Below the pieces are notes generated by a model that searched no databases, had not been told where the DNA came from, and worked only from the letters and a program-made list of their open reading frames with translations. A DNA stretch of 64,000 bases from Diphasiastrum complanatum (Eukaryota; Streptophyta; Lycopodiopsida; Lycopodiales; Lycopodiaceae). The position numbers and the translations under genes were made by a program. Below are positions 22,501 to 31,659 of this stretch, one piece after another. The stretch's first letter is position 1. Every line of letters begins with the position of its first letter. The stretch lies in NCBI GenBank assembly GCA_029204225.1, contig CM055097.1:49606600-49670599 (forward strand), given 5' to 3'.

Positions 22501-25207
22501 CCTCTTTATGGACGTTCAAACTGAGCGCAAGAGGAGCTTCTTTAGCGATTTTTAGTTGACAAGTGCATCCCAACACCTCTTGGGCAAGGGTCAAGATTCT
22601 AGTTTACTAGTTTTCTTCTCAAACTCAGCTTTCAAAACTTATAGTTCTATCAGTAGATAGTAATATGTACTTATGGCTCTGAAGTGACAATGAAGAGAGA
22701 ATTTGACCTCTCAAGGTTGCTTTCTTCGAAAAGCAGAGTGTCATATTGTGCAATGTTAGTTTGTCAAGTACTCTTCACTGCCTTGGCTCTAGCTGTGACC
22801 AGCTACCTGCTGGATGACTGCTTGTTGTCAAGTGGCGGGTGAGATTCTTTCCTCTCTTTCAGTGATGTGCCCATAAAAGAAGGTTGGACTGGGGAATGGT
22901 GCTATCTTCATAAGGGAAGGTTGAGTCAAGGAAGGAGTTGGACGTTCTCCAGGAAACGCCTTCACAACCCTTGAGCAGGGCCTGGTTTTTACATGCTTGA
23001 ATAAAGCCCAAATAGTTTTTCACTTTTAGTACATTTTTTTTCAATCAACCCATTTCAGATTAGTGGGCAGCACATGCATCCAGAAGTCACTATCCCCACC
23101 ACTTGCCCCCATGTGGCAAGTGGCCAGCTCAATGCTGCTATCAGATCAAGGGATCTGATTTGGATGGTTTTAAGAGTATGAAGGTTTTATGAATTCCTAC
23201 AAGCTGGGCTTTGGGTGGCCCATCACTTTTACCATGAGACATTCTGAAAGTTTGCAGAAGAGTCTCTTGAATATTAAGTTGCCTCCAGGCCTGGCCAGAG
23301 ACTCACCCTTTACATAGTCTGAAAGGGTGAGGGACACAATTTAAATCAGCTGGCCTTATAACCTTGCTGCTTTTGTCCTCCCTCACGTATCACCTAATAA
23401 TCTACAACAGGCCATAAAGAGCTGTTCCATGAAGTCTGTTTTTGCACATTCAACTACTTACACAGTTCAGAACTGCACATTTTTAGGTGTAAGCCTGCAC
23501 TTGCAGGTAAAAATGTGTGCATGTTAACACGCTTAGAGATCTCTCATTTTCCTTACATGGGGAATCACCTTTTGTTCGCATGCTCGTACATCTCCTACTT
23601 ACGTTTCTTGCTCTCTCATATCCATTTCTATATTCCCGTTTTCTTTGTGTCTCTTTGTTAATCTCCTTATTCCCACAATCCATTTTCTGCCTGTAAGTTT
23701 TTCTAGGAGAGGTGATAAGGAAATTCTGCAAGAGAGTGAGGCGATAAAAGACTGGTCTTATCAAAAAGGTTCTGGTCAGGCTGGCCTTTGCTTATAGCTG
23801 AGGTGGTGGTCATGCTTCTGGTGAATGCAACCATGGTGAGGCTATCGAAAGACTGACCTGCCTCTTGGAGGTTCTTTGGGAGGAGATAAGGGGACTTCTG
23901 CGAGAGGTTCAGGGAAGGGGAGGTGGCTTATTGGGATACAGAAGAATAGATTTTGTTACAATTTCCCAGTCCAATATGCCCTCTGTAGCATCTTTCATTG
24001 TGTAACCATTACTGAATCTGCAAGATTTTTGTACTTTCTGCTAAGATGGTTTGTAGTGTCTTTCATTGTGTAACATCATTGAAAGTGCAACCCTTCTGCA
24101 GTTTTCTTTTGGGACAATTGCTCTAGCTGCAAATTGCCTTTGACTCTGTAAGTGTTGTTGGCAGTTTGCTTTTGACTGTTCCTCGATGCCTACCATGTTG
24201 TCAATCACCTATGTTCTTCTTATCTGTGCCCCAGCAATTTTTTGACTGTTCCATGATGCCTACATGTTGGCAATCACCTATGTAGTTGTTCTTATCTGTG
24301 CCCCAGCAATTTTTTTGTTTTAGATTCTGCTTGTTTGAAGATGCAAGTTTTTGTAAGTATGCATTGGTCCTTGTATGGTTCTTTGTATTTATAGCAGACG
24401 ACCAGTAGGAGACGGTAGCGATGGGATTCATGTTGGTATGCAGTTCTATAACTAGATGCATTTTTGCACAAAATTGGAAACTTGGTTCTAGTATATGGGT
24501 ACTCTCTGGAAGTCGTTCTTTGTTGATACAGAAAAGAGAGCTTCACCCACATCTTTTTGCTTTTTTTGACATTATGTAAAACTGACTCTTCCTCTTAGCT
24601 TTAGGTCTAACTTCATGATAAGGCTCTATGCTGCATGTGAAAGTGCACACACTAGCTGTTTGTAGTTATGAGTGGAATGTATTCAAGCAGCAAATTGTGC
24701 TGAAAAGTCTACCATAAGCTAGCAGTATTTTACCCGAAGTAATAGTAACGCTGAGCACACAGCATTGCACTAATCACTAGAGACATTTCTTACAAAAAAG
24801 TAATGAGTCCAACATAATTTATTAAACATGAAATCTCATCACATGGAGACCTCAAGCTCTCAATGTGCGTTGGACTGTGTACGTATTAATCAGGTCAAAA
24901 CATTATGACTGATTTATTTGCCAATAGGCACATGAATTGTCCCAATGAGCATTTGTCAAAGACCTATCAATATGATCTGTTGTGTTCCAGCTAAGTTTTT
25001 TTTATGCATTAGGAAATGTAACAAAGATAATATACATAACTGTTCTGTTCCAAGTCTTTGCTTTGCAGTATTCTGTTTAATCTTAATTTCTATTTGGTCT
25101 TGCAGCTGGAAGCTGCTGATGATTGGGAAGATGAAATCGAATTGATCATAAGAGGGTTTGAGAAACAGTACAGAAGACGAGTGATCTACAACATCTGTTT
25201 TTATTGA
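10301..25207 (+). CDS. SSU72: SSU72-type RNA polymerase II CTD phosphatase (four exons)
   Basis: SSU72 removes phosphate from Ser5 of the RNA polymerase II C-terminal domain and acts in the nucleus with the 3'-end cleavage and polyadenylation machinery. Exons 10301-10515, 20991-21136, 21337-21455 and 25106-25207 join in frame to 582 nt, 193 residues plus stop, the usual family length. The N-terminus [16 protein letters not shown] holds the cysteine phosphatase loop CX5RS (Cys9, Arg15). Exon 2 gives [15 protein letters not shown] and APQRWQDNA; exon 3 gives VKDNHEEA with the conserved Asp142; exon 4 ends [10 protein letters not shown]. All introns start GT and end AG, and their phases fit. Introns 1 (10475 bp) and 3 (3650 bp) are long; intron 1 holds transposons. 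The start at 10301 matches family N-termini, although the frame is open back to an ATG at 10241. The gene appears intact; identification is by remembered family sequence. Confidence 0.93.
10791..11101 (+). repeat. tandem duplication in intron 1
   Basis: Units 10791-10955 (165 bp) and 10962-11101 (140 bp) both start TAGATACATGCACTGTGCAT, share GTAAGTAGAGAAAGAACCG and end CACCAAACRTTTCAT. The second unit lacks a short internal segment. Confidence 0.85.
11462..11910. mobile_element. MITE/foldback element with GAACCGTGG palindromes
   Basis: Ends are CATAGAAYC inverted repeats (11462 onward; complement ending 11910). Subterminal palindromes include a perfect 11-bp-arm hairpin (11469-11491), a 36-bp palindrome with a single mismatched pair (11510-11545) and a perfect 18-bp palindrome (11842-11859). 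(TTAA)n blocks at about 11552-11578 and 11795-11810 bracket a core made of CAGATTTCAC repeats (about 11590-11740). There is no coding capacity, as expected for a non-autonomous element. The target duplication is uncertain, so the superfamily is not assigned. Confidence 0.7.
12317..12328 (+). other. primer-binding site (Met-tRNAi) of gypsy remnant
   Basis: TGGTATCAGAGC on the plus strand upstream of gypsy gag on the same strand. Confidence 0.75.
13144..14085 (+). pseudogene. gypsy gag pseudogene
   Basis: The start [13 protein letters not shown] at 13144 runs to a stop at 13258, after which the frame from 13256 continues for 224 residues. It shows a coiled-coil ([20 protein letters not shown]), the retrotransposon gag start [10 protein letters not shown], and the core [12 protein letters not shown]...[18 protein letters not shown] stop at 13928-13930 and a shift follow; the gag C-terminal part ([20 protein letters not shown]) is in the frame from about 13965. 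The zinc knuckle is deleted. Gag would form the particle; this copy cannot. Confidence 0.8.
14086..15000 (+). pseudogene. gypsy RT/RNase H pseudogene
   Basis: RT begins inside the domain at [18 protein letters not shown], then [19 protein letters not shown] and [17 protein letters not shown]. The catalytic box reads YPDD in place of the usual Y-x-DD with a hydrophobic or small residue. A frameshift near 14460 is followed by [10 protein letters not shown], then RNase H ([26 protein letters not shown]) and a stop at 14951-14953 before the [14 protein letters not shown] block. RT order before any integrase, and these motifs, identify Ty3-gypsy. Confidence 0.85.
15000..15429 (-). mobile_element. 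LTR of minus-strand gypsy
   Basis: On the minus strand the purine tract AAGGAAGAGGGAA is followed by TGTTAGGGACCC at 15429, a standard PPT-LTR junction. The other end, about 15000, is where the plus-strand RNase H is interrupted. Near the TG end the LTR contains a 10-bp stem (TTGGGACCCAA - GGGAG - TTGGGTCCC, about 15399-15425). Confidence 0.6.
15690..16530 (-). pseudogene. gypsy RT/RNase H fragment, minus strand
   Basis: Minus-strand RT pieces ([20 protein letters not shown] at about 16400) are followed by connection sequence and RNase [47 protein letters not shown] and [12 protein letters not shown] (16118-15696). Integrase is missing between 15695 and the PPT at 15430, and the 5' half stops near 16530, so only about 0.9 kb of pol remains. 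Frame breaks lie near 16220 and 16410. It is an independent gypsy copy inserted in the opposite direction to the one before it. Confidence 0.85.
16560..19488. other. intronic DNA without recognised gene
   Basis: Read on both strands; the ORFs of 60-114 codons found here show no family I know. The minus strand at 17844-17605 has an acid-rich stretch ([17 protein letters not shown]) caused by a GAG/GAA-rich segment; it has no start context or homologue that I recognise. It is probably decayed transposon DNA inside SSU72 intron 1. Confidence 0.45.
19489..19510. repeat. perfect 22-bp palindrome
   Basis: GCATTCAAACAT at 19489-19500 is followed at once by its complement to 19510. A third half-site (ATGTTTGAAT) lies at 19461-19470. 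It may be a MITE end or a chance palindrome; no function is assigned. Confidence 0.7.
20099..20372. mobile_element. MITE with GAAACGCGTTTC palindromes
   Basis: The left end TAGTTGCCCAGAAACGCG and the right end, read as complement, TGGTTGCTTAGC are similar. Inside lie the perfect 18-bp palindrome CCAGAAACGCGTTTCTGG and CAGAAACACGTTTCTG (about 20321-20336). Size and subterminal repeats suggest a hAT-like MITE, but no 8-bp target duplication could be confirmed. Confidence 0.5.
20991..21136 (+). CDS. SSU72: SSU72 exon 2
   Basis: Acceptor CTCTAG|ATAC and donor GAAG|GTAAAG. It encodes [25 protein letters not shown] and [17 protein letters not shown], matching the middle of SSU72. The codon for Asp121 is split with exon 3. 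Confidence 0.92.
21337..21455 (+). CDS. SSU72: SSU72 exon 3
   Basis: Acceptor GTGCAG|ATCT and donor AAAG|GTGAG. It encodes [16 protein letters not shown], then VKDNHEEA with the conserved aspartate (Asp142) that serves as general acid in the family, then RLALDLCQK. Confidence 0.92.
21456..25105 (+). other. SSU72 intron 3 (3.65 kb)
   Basis: GT at 21456, TTGCAG at 25100-25105. No transposon protein was recognised. It contains short direct repeats: GAGTGGCTGGT units (about 21990-22050), GGAGATAAGG-type units (about 23705 and 23880) and the duplication at 24171-24312. Confidence 0.8.
24171..24312 (+). repeat. tandem duplication of about 70 bp in intron 3
   Basis: Units 24171-24240 and 24241-24312 both start TTTGACTGTTCC and end TGTGCCCCAGCAATTT; a few substitutions and small indels separate them. 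Confidence 0.85.
25106..25207 (+). CDS. SSU72: SSU72 exon 4 (last)
   Basis: Acceptor TTGCAG|CTGG. It encodes [18 protein letters not shown] and [15 protein letters not shown], then TGA at 25205-25207. This matches the C-terminal end of the family. Confidence 0.92.
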   Translation: MEAADDWEDEIELIIRGFEKQYRRRVIYNICFY

Positions 25208-26528
25208 AAAGGATCTCTTCAACTACGGTCATCATAACCTGTTGGTCAAGCAAAACATGTTTTTGAGGGATAATGTTGAAGATTTGTGGTGGACAAAGGC
25301 TGTCTGAACAAAGGCATTTCAAAATCCTATGCTTCATTTGTAGCCTAACTCGATGTTGATTCTCAACATGGACATAAAAGACATTACCAACTCTAATGAG
25401 AAATAGTTGGAAACTGAAAAAATATGAACTATGGAATATATTCAGGTTCAAATGAAAAGTTATATTCATCATTTAGAACATGGTGGCTGTTTACATATAA
25501 AACCTCACGTAATGAGCAGCTGTGACAAGCTGGTTGTCAGTGTTTATCATGTTGAAATGCTAGGAGTTATTGATGAGGTATGTTATATCTTTGAATTTTA
25601 TCTCGAGCACAAATTTTTAGAGTAGCTTTTCATAATAACTGTTTGTGCCCAATGATTGTCAGGCTTTGTGGTCATAGGGTGGTTCTTTTTGTCTTTGGGT
25701 TAGCCTTAGCATAATCTTCTGAACTTGCTAGATGTTGTAAGCTGATTTAGAATACTCAGTGTGTTTAAGTCCATTGGGTTAATTAAAGGAGGTAACAAAA
25801 TTACATTCAAGAAAGTACCCGAATTTTTAAGCTGCAATACCATTTGTTATAATGTTTGCAGTACCAGAACAATGTAAGCGGCACTACAATACTATTGGTA
25901 TTTATGTTTGCAACTAAGAAAGTGGAACATCTGGCAATCATCCCCAAGCAAAGTTTCTCTTATAGTCCTTGGTAGGTATTGACTTATTTTTCAAGTTGCA
26001 AATGCAAATGGCATATTGCATACAAATTATGTCAAAGCTTGGACGACTCCTACTCTGCAGATTGCCACTCAATAAAAAATATCTCATCCAAATCTTGGAG
26101 AAAAATTGTTCTAGCAAAAATCGATTGATTTTGTGAAGAGAAAGCAAACAAGAAAAAATTAAGCAATTGAGCAAGAATCATAAACCGTTTTGCATGGCTA
26201 TTTGAGTATTCAATGCAAGCACTACTACTCTCTACTTTGATCGAATACCTTTTTTTTAGCTTGAACTGGTCTTTCATGTTATCAATTATGTAGTTAAATG
26301 TTGTTCCATATTTCCTTTTGTGATTTTAGTGTCACCCTCCCAATGACACATTCTTAAATTGACTCTAAAAGGGATTCCACAACTTTGATCCTTTTGTTTT
26401 TGTTTGTTGTTTTCAGGTTTTCAAACATGAACGATTTACATGCTTATCTTACTTTTGCGACTTTTTTTTGCAACATATTACTTGCACTAAAATATCATGT
26501 ACATTATGGGGATTTCTAATTTAACCTT
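25208..26528 (+). other. SSU72 3' flank
   Basis: Probable 3' UTR followed by intergenic DNA. I see no downstream gene or recognisable element in this stretch, and I could not fix a polyadenylation site. Confidence 0.45.
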
Positions 26529-26629
26529 ATAAATGAATGCATCTTGGTTGGGGCTCGAACTTGGGACCAAAGAGAGTTTGGATGCCAAGCTAACAAACTG
26601 AGCCAACCCCCCCTTCTCATAAATGAATG
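26529..26629 (-). repeat. tRNA-like mini-retroposon, copy 2
   Basis: The minus strand reads GGTTGGCTCAGTTTGTTAGC (A box), CTTGGCATCC, and CAAGTTCGAGCCCC, a perfect B box. The 79-bp body has tRNA size and spacing. It is flanked by 11-bp direct repeats ATAAATGAATG (26529-26539 and 26619-26629), as expected for target duplications. It shares its head with the unit at 7891-7966. Confidence 0.65.
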
Positions 26630-28019
<1,390 letters not shown>

Positions 28020-28500
28020 TCAAAATTGGTCCAAATTGGTTCAGGTCGAGTATACTTTTGTTGGTGAAGATACAATTTGCCACCTTCAAAGTCTCTTTCG
28101 ATCTATAAGACTAGATAGGTTTCTGCTTCTCCTAGATCAGTGATCTCGAATATTCCAAAAATGTCTCTTTTGACATCTGAAATCAATTCATCTTTTCTTG
28201 AGAAGATGAGAGTGTCGTCAACATAAACAACTAGAATTTTGACATGTTTGATATAGACATTCAACTCGGCGAATAAAGGTTTGAAGCCTAAAGAACATAG
28301 TTCTTCGTCCTTCTTTCTATACCATTGTCTGGCTGCTTTTTCAGACCATAGATGCTTTTATTCATGTGACACCCAAATTTTGGATATTCTCCCATAACTG
28401 CTTCGGTGCTTTTGCATGAGTCACCATACACCTGACAGCTTCCATTAGTGTACAATTTCTATGTATGATGTAGTCTTCATATGCATATACCTCGATCCCT
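28020..28500 (-). pseudogene. copia integrase/RT fragment, minus strand
   Basis: The minus strand from about 28500 shows the end of an integrase core (NCTLMEAVRCMVTHAKAPKQ), then, after an internal deletion, RT: SIYGLKKAARQWYRKKDEE, LVVYVDDTLIFSRK with intact catalytic YVDD (about 28230-28195), FEITDLGEAETYL and GGKLYLHQQKY. It resembles the copia at 51465-53590, so both may belong to one clade. The rest of the element is absent. Confidence 0.75.
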
Positions 28501-28589
28501 ATAGAAAGCAGTTGAATAAAGGAGAGTCAATTAGAAAAGATGTTATGGATCTATTTTAGCAGGTTATTGAAGACCCAAGTAAGGTCAAA

Positions 28590-29186
28590 GGAGCAACAAT
28601 GAAGTGTTGTTCAGGTTTACTTGTTCTATCTCATGTTGAGCAATTTCATGTGGATGTGTACAGATTGTCAAGATATGGTAAAACTAGCTACATTGGTGAG
28701 CATCATTTTGATGTTGGAGTTGTACTAGAATTCTTGGCTGGTTTTGCTGATGGAAATGAAGCTTATGTTACTCATTCATGGCCAAGTCATCAAGTGTTGA
28801 TGATATCTTGTGGCAACATGGAGATGGAGGCTCATTCACGGAGTTTCATGGTGGATACATGGCAAGAAAGGACAAAGAGGGAAGATACAAGCAAGCAAAT
28901 GGTTTTCACTCACATTTAATGTTTGGTTGCTTTAATTTTCTAGAGAAGTTGATAGCATGGATGAATCATCTCATTTACATTCTATTTGGTTCTTCATGTT
29001 ATAATTACATCTTGACATGTAAAATTGATGTAAGAAATAGTGAAGCATCCCAAGTGGACACTATTCTCTATATCAATTGTGAAAGTTACTTTAGAACCTT
29101 GGATAAGAAGTCTATACTTAGGATGGAGATCATTCTAAAGTTGGATCAAAGTTCTATGGTTAAGCTTAAACTAGTTGAAGAGGGAG
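28590..29186 (+). mobile_element. internal 3' part of a non-autonomous LTR element (family X, copy 1)
   Basis: The stretch is homologous to the minus-strand block 46000-45637 and to plus-strand 46740-47016. It ends in the purine tract GAAGAGGGAG before the LTR at 29187. The frames VGVVLEFLAGFADGNEA and MAKSSSVDDILWQHGDGGS are matched in copy 2 with scattered changes, but no known domain is recognised and no long intact ORF exists. It may be decayed gag or captured host sequence; I cannot tell which. Confidence 0.6.
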
Positions 29187-29815
29187 TGTGAGAAATTTCA
29201 ACTAGTTTTGCTACTTTGGTCATATTTGTATATTTGGCAATTGAGGCCAAATTTCATATTAGACTTAGGGTTTGAATTTTCAAAGTTATATTAGTCTAAA
29301 AGCATTTGAGTAAACACTTTTGAAAAGTGCGGGAACACGAGTTTTGGAGAGATTCAATTTGAGTAGTAGAGACATTGAATCTAGTCTCGAAAATAGTAGG
29401 GTGGGGGTTTTTCATTATGGAGGGAAACCAAAGCTTGAACTTAGATTTGGATTTGTTATAAAAGGATGTAACTCGTGGGAAGAGAAGACATTCTCTCTCT
29501 CTCTTATCTCATTCATGCTTATACATGGTTCTCCGTGGGTTGTACTATCCATTGGTGTACTATATTGGTGATATCTTGCAATCTTGTGTGTAGATTGCTT
29601 ATTTTATGTTATTTTTGGATCCACACGTGAAATACAATAGTTTACTATTTTTGTACAAAAAGCAACTTCATCATATCTTATGTTTGATGTTTGATCAGAT
29701 TCTTAGTGAGTTTGCATCTTTTTCTTTAAGTAGATGTTGATTTTTCCACAATTGCAAGATTGGTAGAATTGATCTATTATGGATTTGGATCTTAATTGAT
29801 CTGAAATTCTTCACA
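29187..29815 (+). mobile_element. LTR of family X, copy 1
   Basis: Starts TGTGAGAAATTTC and ends GAAATTCTTCACA, inverted terminal ends typical of LTRs, 629 bp. A TATAAAAGG box lies at about 29460 and a short (CT)n of about 14 bp lies about 30 bp beyond it, where transcription would start. It is aligned with 47017-47733. Confidence 0.75.
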
Positions 29816-29879
29816 AATCAAACTTTTTCGATACCAGATTGACTCAAAACATTTGTAGTATTTCTAGAATTTCTTGATA

Positions 29880-30512
29880 TCGGATTGACTCTACTCGAGT
29901 CGTAATTTTCCGAGTCAGTCCCGTAATTTATCGAGTCATTATATATTTTTGATACATTGTAATTTTTGATGTTGTCAACCAAAAATCTGACCCACATTGT
30001 GACGTTGATAGTCCACCTACTCTATACATACATTTATGGTCAGAATGACAGCTATCTACTGTAGGACGGATATACTAAATTAAGTAGATTAATGTCATGC
30101 TTTCAATATATTAATCACTGACATGCATTCGTCAACGTATAGAGTCAACGTCTAATCAAATTAAAACAACAGTATCATTCTATAGCTAATTGGTTTTTGC
30201 TCGACAACATTCAACTGAAGCTTATTTTTGATACACAGCCTCGCATTGTTGCTTCAAGCTATTGTACTCATTTCAAGCAATCAGAGTGCAAATTTGGTCT
30301 ACATTATTGTTTTGTTTTATTGTGCATTGCACTGTTCATTCATCTTGATTATTGTTGTTGGTAACTGACGCGCTTCTGATCCGCAACCATCCATTGCTAA
30401 AACTTCTGCTGCTATTACACATTTTCGATTTGATATTAGAGTTCTGTTTTTATCAGATCTCTTCTAATCCGATATCAATCGATCCTTCTACATTCCTATC
30501 GGTTTTACGACA
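29880..30512 (+). mobile_element. copia LTR, 5' truncated (family of 33093-33951)
   Basis: Shares the block AAATCTGACCCA, GACGTTGA, AAGTAGATTAATGTCA and the end region TTTTACGACA with the solo LTR at 33093-33951 and the inverted LTR at 31250-31651. It is followed at 30513-30524 by a primer-site-like TGGTATCAACAG. Confidence 0.7.
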
Positions 30513-30639
30513 TGGTATCAACAGTCTTGATAATCCACAATAGTGTCTTGATTCTATCAAGACATCGTTTTAGCAAGTGTGCAGCCAACAATTTTTGGAT
30601 ATTGTTGTTTCTACCAATGGTCTCGTTCTCTACACCAGA

Positions 30640-31158
30640 ATGGATCCGTCTTCTAGTTCATCTCTGATTGACAAACTCGACAGAGATAACTACCATCTCT
30701 GGAAGTTCAAGATGAAAGTAGTTCTACTTGCCAAAGAATTGTGGGAGATCGTTGATGGCACTGAAGTCAAACCCGAGGTGATGCAGCCATCATCACCAAA
30801 TGGAACAATGAGATGGCAAGGCATTTGTCTTAATCACACTCAATATCAAAGACTCCCAAATCAGTCATATTTGAACTGCTTAGACTGCTAAGAATGCTTG
30901 GGACATTCTCGCAACCCCTATGATATCAGGGATGTCACTTCCAAACTTCATTTGAGGAATAAGTTTTTCACATTGAGAATGTCTGATGCAGATAGTATTT
31001 TGAGCCATCTCAACACTTTTAAAAATCTCATGGAGCAGATGACTACAACCGGCTTAGTCATTAAAGGTTTTGATGCAGTGATGACTCTATTATCCTGCCT
31101 GATGCCTATGAAACTTGGGTCATGGCTATTTCGACCCAGTAGCATCTCACTCTATTAA
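30640..31158 (+). pseudogene. copia gag pseudogene
   Basis: Starts MDPSSSSSLIDKLDRDNYHL, followed by WKFKMKVVLLAKELWEIVDG: the N-terminal gag signature of copia. Frames shift near 30890; the next part reads SKLHLRNKFFTLRMSD and SILSHLNTFKNLMEQMTTTG, the UBN2 gag middle. It is cut at about 31160, where the inverted element begins, so no knuckle, protease or pol follows on this strand. Confidence 0.8.
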
Positions 31159-31249
31159 GAGTAATTTCGATGCTTCTTCAAGAGGAGATTAGAATAAATG
31201 CTGCTCTTGTCGACAAATGGTTGGTTATCAGAAACGAGTTCTGATATCA

Positions 31250-31651
31250 TGTCGTAAAACAATGGGAATGTGGAAGGATCGACTGATATCAGATTAGTAG
31301 AGATATGATAGAAACAGAACTCTGATATCAAATCAGAAATGTGTAATAGTAGCGGAACTTTTAGCAACGGATGGTTGCGGATTAGAAGCACATCAGTTAC
31401 CAACAACAATAATCAAGATGAATGAACAATAGCAATGCGCGATAGAATAAAATAATAGTGCAAACAAAATTTCTGATATCAAGAAATTCTAAAAATACTA
31501 CAAATTTTTTGAGTCGATCCGGATTTCTATCTTCTGCTTAAAACTTCGAGTCTCTCCTTTTTTTTTTTTTTTGGTTTTCTAGTATAAGTGTATACAGCTT
31601 TCAGGATGCTCATTACCAAATGGATTTGGGCCTGAACATTGAAATCCAACA
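31250..31651 (-). mobile_element. copia LTR, minus strand, bordered by both PPT and PBS
   Basis: On the minus strand AAGAGGGAG precedes TGTTGGATTTC at 31651, and the LTR ends TTTTACGACA at 31250, directly followed by TGATATCAGAAC, a degenerate Met-tRNAi primer site. At 402 bp it is shorter than the 859-bp solo LTR of the family, so it carries internal deletions. An LTR with a PPT on one side and a primer site on the other is expected when two internal regions share one LTR. Confidence 0.7.
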
Positions 31652-31659
31652 CTCCCTCT

